From Hymenobacter gelipurpurascens (lineage in GTDB: Bacteria > Bacteroidota > Bacteroidia > Cytophagales > Hymenobacteraceae), in assembly GCF_900187375.1 (NCBI RefSeq), contig NZ_FYEW01000003.1, positions 310,001 to 374,000 of the forward strand: a stretch of 64,000 bases of DNA. The letters run 5' to 3'. Under the pieces are notes generated by a model. It had not been told where the DNA came from. It made no database searches and saw nothing but the letters and a program-made list of their open reading frames with translations. The position numbers and the translations under genes are program-made. How positions within the stretch are numbered: the stretch's first letter is position 1; each line of letters opens with the position of its first letter. Below are positions 7,797 through 15,227 of the stretch, one piece after another.

Positions 7797-8558
7797 TTAT
7801 TTCAGGTTGTTGGCGCTCAGGCGAGAACCTTCTTTAAGGAATGTATTAGCCTTCGTCAGGACATCACTCGGTTTCATGGAGCGCTCCAGGCCAGTGCCAT
7901 TGCCCTCGCCGGGGGCCGAGGTGGCGGAGGTAGGAGTAAACAGGTCTACCACATCGGTGTCTACAAAGCTATTGTAGCTGATCAGGTCCCGAATAAGGGC
8001 GGCATGACGAGCCTCCACGGACACAATTTTGCCAGCCACAACCAGGTAAGCGGCCGTCTGGATATAGCGCCCGGCGCCATTGTAAGCGGCTACTCCCAGG
8101 TCTTCAAATGACTTGGCCGCATTCAGCACGCTGGTCCGGTCATTGAAGTTGATGCTGCTGAAGTCGGCCTCCAGCGCTTTAATGGCATTAGCCGCCAGCG
8201 CCGTCTTGAAGAATTCGGCGTGTGCCTTTTCGTGCAGAGCCAGATCGTCAAAAATCTGCTTTTCGGAGGAACTGGCCGCTAGGTCAGTGTAGTACTTTCC
8301 GGTTTTCACCTGGGCATAAAAAGCGGCCTCAAGTTGCTCCAGTGCATACGCATAATTGAGCACACCAAAGTCGCCGGTGCCTACATCAATGAAGTTGCCG
8401 GAATCGATGGTATCCTCGTCATCGTCGCAGCCAGCTAGTAGCAAGCCAGACATGGCTAAGCCAGCGCCGGTGTACCGCAAAAATGAACGACGCTGCAGGG
8501 GCTGCAGAAGGCTATTGTTCGCCTGATCTGACGCGCCCAAATCGTGAATCTTGGACAT
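7797..8558 (-). CDS. Ferritin-like Tat lipoprotein
   Basis: 253 residues from ATG 8558 (MSKIHDLGASDQ); the longer reading frame adds 21 residues with no role. QRRSFLRYTGAGLAMSG is a Tat signal and LLLAGC right after it is a lipobox, so the protein should be exported folded and lipid-anchored. DDDEDTIDSG follows the Cys. The ferritin-like helices are visible in YAYALEQLEAAFYAQ, LALHEKAHAEFFKTAL and IVSVEARHAALIRDL, with Glu/His ligands in each. It is the first gene of a two-gene operon with the neighbouring ferritin-like protein and has a long AT-rich upstream region. Confidence 0.85.
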   Translation of the reverse strand: MSKIHDLGASDQANNSLLQPLQRRSFLRYTGAGLAMSGLLLAGCDDDEDTIDSGNFIDVGTGDFGVLNYAYALEQLEAAFYAQVKTGKYYTDLAASSSEKQIFDDLALHEKAHAEFFKTALAANAIKALEADFSSINFNDRTSVLNAAKSFEDLGVAAYNGAGRYIQTAAYLVVAGKIVSVEARHAALIRDLISYNSFVDTDVVDLFTPTSATSAPGEGNGTGLERSMKPSDVLTKANTFLKEGSRLSANNLK

Positions 8559-8985
8559 ATAAAAACAGCTTATAAAGAGTGAAAGATTACTGAGACCTCT
8601 TACGCTTACTGTCCGGAACACTAAGGGATAACCTAGGTCAATTACGTAGTTGTACTCTGAAAATAAGTATTAACACTTATGATATAAGTTATTGATTGCC
8701 AATATATAAGGCAAAATTATATAATCGAATTTCGAAAACATTTTGGCCAGTTAACTGATTCGTGCCTTGGCATAGCAAGCAAACTGAGCTAGGTATTTAC
8801 TATTAAGCCACTTGGCAAGGCCACAATTTCTGACTTGCATAAGCTCACAGGAACTAGGGCCCAATAGATTATCCTGCTGGTGCGAAGTCACTTGCAATTA
8901 GAGGCCAGGAACACTCGCTTACATTCCGAACGATTCAGTAAAATCACACGTCGTATGGTGCGTAGGCCACTTATCGTTTTGCTTT
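8559..8985. promoter_or_regulatory. AT-rich divergent control region with ATAAGT repeats
   Basis: 427 bp between the ferritin-like operon (minus) and recX (plus). Around 8640-8750 base composition drops to strongly AT-rich, unlike the rest of the window. Inside are ATAAGT (8663-8668) and its inverted copy ACTTAT (8675-8680) with a 6-nt spacer, and a third ATAAGT at 8684-8689. This pattern could be an operator; the regulator is unknown. The recX side (8900-8985) shows a TAGGCC at 8963 and no clear promoter. Confidence 0.4.
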
Positions 8986-9486
8986 ATGATGCAGCCCAAA
9001 AAGAAGTTTTATACCCCCGCCGAAGCCTTGCAGAAAATAGCTGCTTTTTGCGCCTACCAGGAGCGCAACCAGAAGGAGGTGGAGGCAAAATTGCGGGAGT
9101 ACGGGCTGGACGAGGACGAAGCCGGCGAAATTATCATCCGGCTGAGCCGGGAAAAGTTGCTGGATGAGGAGCGCTTCGCCAAAGCCTATGTACGCGGCCA
9201 TTATCGCAACAAAAGGTGGGGCCGCCGCCGCATTTTGCAGGAGCTGAAGCAAAAGGGTATCTCCGATTACTGCATCAAATCGGGCATGAAAGAAATTGAT
9301 GGCGACGAGTATTACCAGAACCTGGTAGACTTGCTCGAGAAAAAGGACCGCCAGGAAAAGGAGAAAAACCCCCGGGTCCGCCGACAGAAAATACAGGTGT
9401 ACCTCACCGGCAAAGGCTATGAATCGGACCTCATCAAGATGGCCCTAGATGATTTGGGTAAAGCCCCTGAGGAAGACGAGGATTAG
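8986..9486 (+). CDS. recX: RecX family regulator of RecA
   Basis: 166 residues, starting ATGATG (8986 or 8989). RecX binds RecA filaments and limits their growth. The three-helix tandem layout of RecX is visible: AEALQKIAAFCAYQERNQKE (12-31), SREKLLDEERFAKAYVRGHY (54-73) with the typical 'L.DE.FA..YV' signature, and NKRWGRRRILQELKQKGIS (75-93). A charged C-terminal module follows (RRQKIQVYLTGKGYESDLIK). Its length is usual. It is not next to recA here. The protein ends with an acidic DDLGKAPEEDED tail. Confidence 0.92.
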   Translation: MMQPKKKFYTPAEALQKIAAFCAYQERNQKEVEAKLREYGLDEDEAGEIIIRLSREKLLDEERFAKAYVRGHYRNKRWGRRRILQELKQKGISDYCIKSGMKEIDGDEYYQNLVDLLEKKDRQEKEKNPRVRRQKIQVYLTGKGYESDLIKMALDDLGKAPEEDED

Positions 9487-9498
9487 GCAAGAAGTGGC

Positions 9499-10128
9499 CT
9501 AGCGCTTGGCGGGAGGCTGTGGATTTTGCATCTGCTGCGTAAGAATCACGCGCCGCCCGGTGAGGGTTTCGAGCATAGGGCGCAGAATTTTCTCGGCATT
9601 CAGCTGCGTTTGGGCCAGAATGCCCGATTGCAGCGCGGCCGTACGCACATTAGCTTCGGCGTATTTATAGCCAGCGTCCACGAGTTCGGCATCCTGAAAA
9701 AAGCCGTTTTCTACACTGTATACCTTGCTTTTGGAGTGGTCTATCTGCCAGGTGCAGAGTTCTGGGGCGGGCAAGGCCACGCGCACTATAGAGTCGCCCT
9801 CCATCACTACATCTTGAGAGCGAAGCTTGCGCAGGTCGAGGCAGCCCACGGCGTCGCCGGCCACAATGAGGGCTACTTTGGCATCGGGCAGGAAGCGGTA
9901 GGTACTCTTTTTGTACTCTACCACATCTTTAAAATGGTACTGCACTAGCTCCAGGCGGCCGAGGTCTTCTACTTTCTCCAGCACCGTGTTGTGCGTCACG
10001 GTGATACGCGGCTCGGGGTTCAGCGGGTTTTCCAGCAGCGTAGGGCTGACTTTGGTCCAGAGAAACCAGCCTAAACCAACTAAAAAAGCAAGTGGCAGCA
10101 GGCGGCGGAGCATACGGGCAAGAGGCAT
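9499..10128 (-). CDS. DUF4230 domain membrane-anchored protein
   Basis: 209 residues. One N-terminal helix (LLPLAFLVGLGWFLWTKV, about 10-27) anchors the protein with its bulk probably outside the cytoplasm. Residues about 45-190 match DUF4230: LGRLELVQYHFKDVVEYKK, ALIVAGDAVGCLDLRKL, VRVALPAPELCTWQIDHSKS, and a helical end (NVRTAALQSGILAQTQLNAE). The domain is found in many bacteria and its role is unknown. It converges on recX with only 12 bp between the stop codons, so neither gene has room for a separate terminator there. Confidence 0.85.
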   Translation of the reverse strand: MPLARMLRRLLPLAFLVGLGWFLWTKVSPTLLENPLNPEPRITVTHNTVLEKVEDLGRLELVQYHFKDVVEYKKSTYRFLPDAKVALIVAGDAVGCLDLRKLRSQDVVMEGDSIVRVALPAPELCTWQIDHSKSKVYSVENGFFQDAELVDAGYKYAEANVRTAALQSGILAQTQLNAEKILRPMLETLTGRRVILTQQMQNPQPPAKR

Positions 10129-10263
10129 AGAACAGGGAAACGCGACAGTAGACTTCTGATAGCGTACGAGCCAGAACGAATTGAGGTGCGGTTACGCCAG
10201 CTTCGGGGGCAGGAGAACGGCTGTTTATAGAACTCCTAGGCCACCTGCAAAGCCCAAGCAATG

Positions 10264-11169
10264 CTAAAGCCCAAGCTCATGGCGCTCCTGAAAGCCACCC
10301 CAGGCCTGTAGGCCACCCGTATGCACCGCCACCACGGTGCTGCCGCGCCGGAAGTAGCCCTGCGCCAGCAAATCCAGCACGCCTACCAGCATTTTGCTGG
10401 TATAAATGGGGTCAAGCAGCACGCCATGACGCTCCCGGAATTCCCGGATAAACTGCATCAGCTCCGCAGACAGCTTGGCATACCCGCCGCCGTGGTAGCC
10501 GGTCTGTAGGGTCCAGTTAGTATAGGTATGGCCGGTGGCCTGCTGCGTAAGTTGGTTGATGTCGTGACGTAGAAAGTCGGCGCCTTTCAGCGCGGCAAAT
10601 CCTGCTGCTTCGTGGTGGCCCGCTAGGCCAGTCAGGAAGCCCGCGAGGGTGCCACCGGTGCCGCATGCTACGCACAGGTAATCGAACTCAGTGAGGGCTT
10701 TCAGCTCCGTCACTAGTTCGGCGCAGCCCGGCAGTGCCAGCGTGTTGGAGCCGCCTTCCGGAAGTACATAGGCTGGCCCAAGCGTCTGCAGCAACTGGCC
10801 TAGCACCGCCGGCTCGTGCTTGCGGCGGTAGGTCGCGCGGTCCAGGAAATGCAGCTCCATGCCATCGGCGCGGGCCTGGCCCAGGGTGGGGTTGAAGGGC
10901 AACAGGCCTAGCTCTTCGCCGCGCACTACCCCAATGGTGCGTAGGCCCGTCAGGCGGCCCGCCGCTGCCACGGCCGCCAAATGGTTGGAAAAAGCGCCGC
11001 CAAACGTGAGCAGCGTGTGGTGGCCTAGCCGCTGGGCTTCGGCCAGATTATACTTGAGCTTCCGCCACTTATTGCCCGGCAGCTCGGGGTGTGTCAGATC
11101 ATCACGCAGGAGCAGCAGCCGCACACCGGCGCGGTCGGCGGCTGGCTCAGCAAGTGGCTGCAGAAGCAT
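10264..11169 (-). CDS. PLP enzyme of the D-cysteine desulfhydrase / ACC deaminase family
   Basis: 301 residues. Fold-type II pyridoxal-phosphate enzyme. PGNKWRKLKYNL (about 30-41) holds the PLP-binding lysine, GGAFSNHLAAVAAAG (about 57-71) is the phosphate/substrate Ser-Asn-His motif, and CGTGGTLAGFLTG (about 170-182) is the Gly-rich phosphate cup. LPEGGSNTLALPG is also typical. The sequence alone cannot say whether the substrate is D-cysteine or 1-aminocyclopropane-1-carboxylate; most bacterial members of this kind act on D-cysteine. It is slightly short for the family (about 310-340). Alone, with a family B repeat upstream. Confidence 0.85.
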   Translation of the reverse strand: MLLQPLAEPAADRAGVRLLLLRDDLTHPELPGNKWRKLKYNLAEAQRLGHHTLLTFGGAFSNHLAAVAAAGRLTGLRTIGVVRGEELGLLPFNPTLGQARADGMELHFLDRATYRRKHEPAVLGQLLQTLGPAYVLPEGGSNTLALPGCAELVTELKALTEFDYLCVACGTGGTLAGFLTGLAGHHEAAGFAALKGADFLRHDINQLTQQATGHTYTNWTLQTGYHGGGYAKLSAELMQFIREFRERHGVLLDPIYTSKMLVGVLDLLAQGYFRRGSTVVAVHTGGLQAWGGFQERHELGL

Positions 11170-11211
11170 GCGGTGAGGTATTGATGTAATGCAATTAGGG
11201 AGAAACGGAAA

Positions 11212-11333
11212 AGCACGTCATCCTGAGCTTGCGAAGGATCTTATCACGTTTGGACAATCAGTTGAACGACTGGCCTACAACGACTCGTGCCGGGGTGATA
11301 AGATCCTTCCCAAGCTCAGGATGATGTACTTTT
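11212..11333. repeat. Intergenic inverted repeat, family B (GTCATCCTGAGCTTG type)
   Basis: The left arm (11216-11248) reads GTCATCCTGAGCTTGCGAAG then GATCTTATCAC. The right arm (11292-11325) is its inverted copy with about three differences. The 43-nt middle holds GGCCTA. The core resembles the 'GTCATCCTGAGCGAAGCGAAGGATCT' palindromes scattered in Bacteroidota genomes. It lies upstream of the PLP enzyme and behind the yfhO gene. Confidence 0.8.
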
Positions 11334-11369
11334 ATGTGCTGGCTGATAGGCTTTTCTAGTGTTTCACCA

Positions 11370-13982
11370 CTATGCCAGCATCGTGTCCTGAACGGAATGC
11401 GGCTCGGGGCGGTGCTTGATGGCGTAGTACAGCGCCGCCACCATCAGGGCAAACAGCACAATGGAGGAAACCATAGATATGGTGTTTCCTAGAGCGTACT
11501 CCTTGGGCTCAAAGCGGAACTCGATGGTGTGCGTGCCGGCAGGTACCTGCATGGCGCGCAGCACATAGTTAGCGCGTACGTAAGGTACCTGCTTACCGTC
11601 GAGGTAGGCATTCCAGCCATCCTTGTAATAGATTTCAGAAAAGACCGCAAAGGCCTCCTGCGTGGTGTTGGCGCGGTACGTAAGCTTATCGGGCTCGTAA
11701 GCCGTGAGGGCAATGGTAGAGCCGGGCGCCGCAAAGCTGGTCTTATTTAGCGGGAATTTAGAGGCATCGACAACAGCCGTAGTGGCCGGGTTCAACGCGC
11801 TCAACGACTGAATCTCCTGATCGGGGCTCTGAACTTTCTGGACTTCCTGTACAAACCAGGCATTGCCCAGGGCGCCGGGGTTGCGCACCACCTGCTCGGG
11901 CTGCTTAGCCTGTTCATTGGCCGGAATGATGAGGTAACGCATGTTCAGCATATTCAGCACGGGAGCTGCTTCGGGCTTGCTCTGCTTGAAAATCTGCTGC
12001 AGCTGGGGTTCCATCTGCCAGTCGTAGAGTTCCTGGTAGCGGCGCAGCTTGGCGCCGTGGTAGCCGCCAATGCTCTTGTGGAAATAGGAGGTGTTAGCCT
12101 CCCGGAACGGGCTGGTCAGGTTCAGAACGCGGTAGCTCAGGTCTTTGTCCTGCAGAATCTGCTGGTCACTGGGCGAGGGTACGAATTGTTCTACTACCGT
12201 TTCGCGCTGGAAGTTGGCATCGTTGAGGTAGCGCTTATCTACGCCCCACAGATCTACCAGCGTGAGCAGGCCTATGAGGGCTGCGGCCATGCTCACCGAG
12301 AGCTTACGCTGCAGATAAAACCACAGCACACCACCCGCCAGCGCAATAAATACCAGGGAACGGAACACATCAGCCCGCAATAGAGAAGCACGGTCAGCGC
12401 GCAGAGCATCTAAAGGGAAGCCTTGCTGCTGCAGCTGCGCATCAACAGGCGCCGCGAAGTCAGAGACCAGGCTCGCCAGGAATGCCAGCGCGCAAATGCC
12501 GGCCGTGATACCCAGCGCCAGCAACACTTTGCGCTTCGTGTGCGTCGTGTCGGCGTCATCGGCGGGCTTGCCAGCCAGGGCGGCCAGGCTCGGGTGCATG
12601 CTGCTGCCGGCAACAGGTGCTGCCATACTACGTGTGCGCAATACGCGGGCCAGGGCCAGCACGGCTAGCAGGGGCATAGCCAACTGGGCAATAACCAGGG
12701 ACATGCTCACGGACCGGAACTTGTTGTAGCCAGGGAAGAAATCGAACATGAGGTTATTGAATACCTCGAAATTCTTGCCCCAGGCCAGCATAATGGACAG
12801 GATAGTGCCCGCTAGCAGCCAGATGCGCGTGCGGCGGTCAGCAATCAGTAGGCCTAACACAAACAGGAAGCATACTACCGCGCCCACATACACAGGGCCG
12901 CTGGTGCTGGGCTGGTCGCCCCAGTACAGGGGCATTTGAGCTAAGTAGTCGCTGAGCTGCACGGGTGGCACGCCAGCGGCGGCCAGCGCCTTGCCGGTTT
13001 CGGAGTTGTCGCTGAGCTTGCCCTGCGAGGCACCTCCGTAGAAGTTAGGAACAAGTAGCGTAATGGTTTCGCCCACGCCATAGCTCCAGCCAAAAGCATA
13101 GTCGCGCTCCAGGCCCGAGCCACCTTCTCCGCCCGTTGCTGCGGCCGGCTGACCCGGCGCTGTGGGGGCCGATTTGGTCAGTTCCGATTTGCCGCGGATA
13201 GAGTATTTGCCGTATTCCTCCGTGATGTAGAGTCGGCCGAAGCTTACGCCTACCGCCACCACAGCCCCCAGTGCCAGTAGGCCTGTCCGCCGAAGCATAT
13301 CCGGCAACCGGTTCTCACGAACCGCAAAAATCAGCTCTACTACTCCAAAAATCAGCACCAGCAGGAGCAGGTAATACGTGATTTGCAAGTGGTTGGCCCT
13401 TATGTTCATGGCGAGGCCCAGAGTAAAGAGCGCCGCGCCCAGCCACATATTGCGCCGGAACGTGACGAGCAGCCCCGCCAGCACCAGCGGCGCATAGGCA
13501 AGCGCCAACGACTTGGTGTTGTGGCCCGCCGCCAGAATCACAATGTTGTAGCTCGTGAAGCCCAACGCTATGGCACCCACCACCGCCAGTAACGGCCGCA
13601 AGCCCAGCGCTACAAACAGGGCATAGCCGCACACCAGCGCCAGAAACAGGTTGGCTACTACAGCAGGTAGGCCTAGCGTAAACAGGTTATGCAGGTAAAT
13701 ACTCAGATCGCCGGGAAAGCGGGTGCTGATGAGGTAGGTCGGCATCCCTGAGAACATGGAGTTGGTCCAGAGGGCTTCTTGGCCAGTTTTGGCGCGCCAC
13801 TCGGCTGCCTCGTGGGCGCCACCGGTAAACTGCACGATGTCGTGCTGGGCCAGGGTCTTGCCATCGAAGAGGATGGGAGAGAAGTACACGGCGGCCAGCA
13901 CCAGGAAAAATAGGATGGCCAGTAGGTGCGGCAGCACCCGCTGCCAGAGCGGCGCGGCGGCCGGACGGGAAAGAGTTGTCAT
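11370..13982 (-). CDS. YfhO family polytopic membrane protein
   Basis: 870 residues from ATG 13982 (MTTLSRPAAAPLWQ); an in-frame extension to 14033 lacks conserved sequence. Many hydrophobic helices fill residues about 15-560, with QHDIVQFTGGAHEA early on, the loop region typical of YfhO, a C-terminal glycosyltransferase-like soluble domain, and the conserved end SEIYYKDGWNAYLDGKQVPY / VPAGTHTIEFRFEPKEY followed by a last helix. In Firmicutes YfhO is needed for glycosylation of lipoteichoic acid; in Bacteroidota the substrate is unknown, and a lipid-linked sugar transferase role is the family-based guess. Alone on its strand. Confidence 0.88.
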   Translation of the reverse strand: MTTLSRPAAAPLWQRVLPHLLAILFFLVLAAVYFSPILFDGKTLAQHDIVQFTGGAHEAAEWRAKTGQEALWTNSMFSGMPTYLISTRFPGDLSIYLHNLFTLGLPAVVANLFLALVCGYALFVALGLRPLLAVVGAIALGFTSYNIVILAAGHNTKSLALAYAPLVLAGLLVTFRRNMWLGAALFTLGLAMNIRANHLQITYYLLLLVLIFGVVELIFAVRENRLPDMLRRTGLLALGAVVAVGVSFGRLYITEEYGKYSIRGKSELTKSAPTAPGQPAAATGGEGGSGLERDYAFGWSYGVGETITLLVPNFYGGASQGKLSDNSETGKALAAAGVPPVQLSDYLAQMPLYWGDQPSTSGPVYVGAVVCFLFVLGLLIADRRTRIWLLAGTILSIMLAWGKNFEVFNNLMFDFFPGYNKFRSVSMSLVIAQLAMPLLAVLALARVLRTRSMAAPVAGSSMHPSLAALAGKPADDADTTHTKRKVLLALGITAGICALAFLASLVSDFAAPVDAQLQQQGFPLDALRADRASLLRADVFRSLVFIALAGGVLWFYLQRKLSVSMAAALIGLLTLVDLWGVDKRYLNDANFQRETVVEQFVPSPSDQQILQDKDLSYRVLNLTSPFREANTSYFHKSIGGYHGAKLRRYQELYDWQMEPQLQQIFKQSKPEAAPVLNMLNMRYLIIPANEQAKQPEQVVRNPGALGNAWFVQEVQKVQSPDQEIQSLSALNPATTAVVDASKFPLNKTSFAAPGSTIALTAYEPDKLTYRANTTQEAFAVFSEIYYKDGWNAYLDGKQVPYVRANYVLRAMQVPAGTHTIEFRFEPKEYALGNTISMVSSIVLFALMVAALYYAIKHRPEPHSVQDTMLA

Positions 13983-14190
13983 TCGGCTTAAGGAAAGTCG
14001 GAAAACGATTTGTCGGGCCCCTCGGTCCGGCAAAGCAGGCCGAAGGTAGCCGTTTTCGGGGTTTGTAGCGGCGTTGATTTATGGGCTGTAGGCCAGGTAA
14101 TAACGGCAAGCACCACCCAAAACGCGCCCAAAAGAACTGTGGTATCTAGCAATGCCGTTCAGCCTTCAACCAACCGCCACTTACCTTCAA

Positions 14191-15084
14191 CTAGCTGCGC
14201 TTGCGGCCTAAGGTGCTGTTATACAGAATGACGGAGAAAAAAATCACGCCGTAGGCCGCCCCCTGGAGGGCCGTGGCTTCTTCGCCGAAGTACACAAATG
14301 CCAGCGCGAAGCTCACAATTGGGTTCAGGTACATCATGATGCCCACCGTCCCGGAAGGCAGGGCATTGAGGGCGTATAAATTCAGGAACAGCGGAATAAC
14401 AGTGAAGACCGAGCTCAGGATGAAAACGACCCCTAGCAGGCGCGTATCCTGAAAGCCAGCCCACGGATCGGCGCCCAGCAGCGGGGCCAGGGGCAAAATA
14501 ACCAGGGCCGCCAGCAACAGCTGCACCGTGAGCAGTACCAGCCGGTCGTAGCCCTGCAAACGGCGCTGACTGATAAGATAGGCCGCATAAGTTGTAGCCA
14601 CCACCAGGCTCATGAGCACATTGCGCAGCTCGCCGGCCCCCAGCAGGGCACAGCTCAGGGCGCTGAGCCCAATGGCCAGCCACTGATTGGGCCGCAGCCT
14701 TTCGCGCAGCACCACAAAGCCTAGCAGGGCCGTTAGGATGGGGCAGATGAGGTAGGCAAACGAGCCGGCCTGTACGCTTACCTTATTGATTACATAAATA
14801 AACAACAGCCAGTTAGACGTCAAAAGCAAGCCGCCTACTACCGTGCTGATGCCTACGCTGCGCCGCTCAGCAGCAGGAGCCGCCTGCCACTGTGCCCACA
14901 CCTGCCGAACCGCCGCGCGCCGCGCCAGGCCATGCAACAGCAGCAATATGGAAAGAGAAAGCAGAATCCGGAAAAAGAGAATCTGGCCGCTGGCATAGCC
15001 GGCCAGCCAGCGCAACGGAATCGGGAAGAAGCCCCAAATAAGAAAGGCCGCCAGAGCGGCCAGGTGATGACGCGAAAGTTTCAA
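14191..15084 (-). CDS. rarD: RarD-type EamA transporter
   Basis: 297 residues with about ten hydrophobic helices in two EamA repeats. The start HHLAALAAFLIWGFFPIPLRWL is the typical RarD N-terminus ('G...A..AF..WG..P...K.L'), and FFRILLSLSILLLL plus LTSNWLLFIYVINKVS follow in the expected places. The second repeat ends with PSGTVGIMMYLNPIVSFALA, a strong EamA signature. RarD proteins are inner-membrane permeases of the drug/metabolite superfamily whose substrate is not firmly known. It faces away from murF-alr, with 143 bp between the two starts. Confidence 0.88.
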   Translation of the reverse strand: MKLSRHHLAALAAFLIWGFFPIPLRWLAGYASGQILFFRILLSLSILLLLHGLARRAAVRQVWAQWQAAPAAERRSVGISTVVGGLLLTSNWLLFIYVINKVSVQAGSFAYLICPILTALLGFVVLRERLRPNQWLAIGLSALSCALLGAGELRNVLMSLVVATTYAAYLISQRRLQGYDRLVLLTVQLLLAALVILPLAPLLGADPWAGFQDTRLLGVVFILSSVFTVIPLFLNLYALNALPSGTVGIMMYLNPIVSFALAFVYFGEEATALQGAAYGVIFFSVILYNSTLGRKRS

Positions 15085-15212
15085 GAGGAAAGCCAGGATT
15101 GAAAACCGGCGCGCAAAGGTACGCGGCTAGGCCGCGCGGAGCGTTACCCGGCCCAACAAAACTGGCTACGCGGGCGCAAGCCTCTCCGCTGCTTTACCTA
15201 GGTCACTCGTTG

Positions 15213-15220
15213 TACCTTTG
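15213..15220 (+). promoter_or_regulatory. -7 element TACCTTTG directly before murF-alr
   Basis: TACCTTTG ends 7 nt before ATG 15228. Its position rules out the longer reading frame that begins at 15099 and makes a very short or absent leader likely. Confidence 0.6.
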
Positions 15221-15227
15221 CCGGGCT

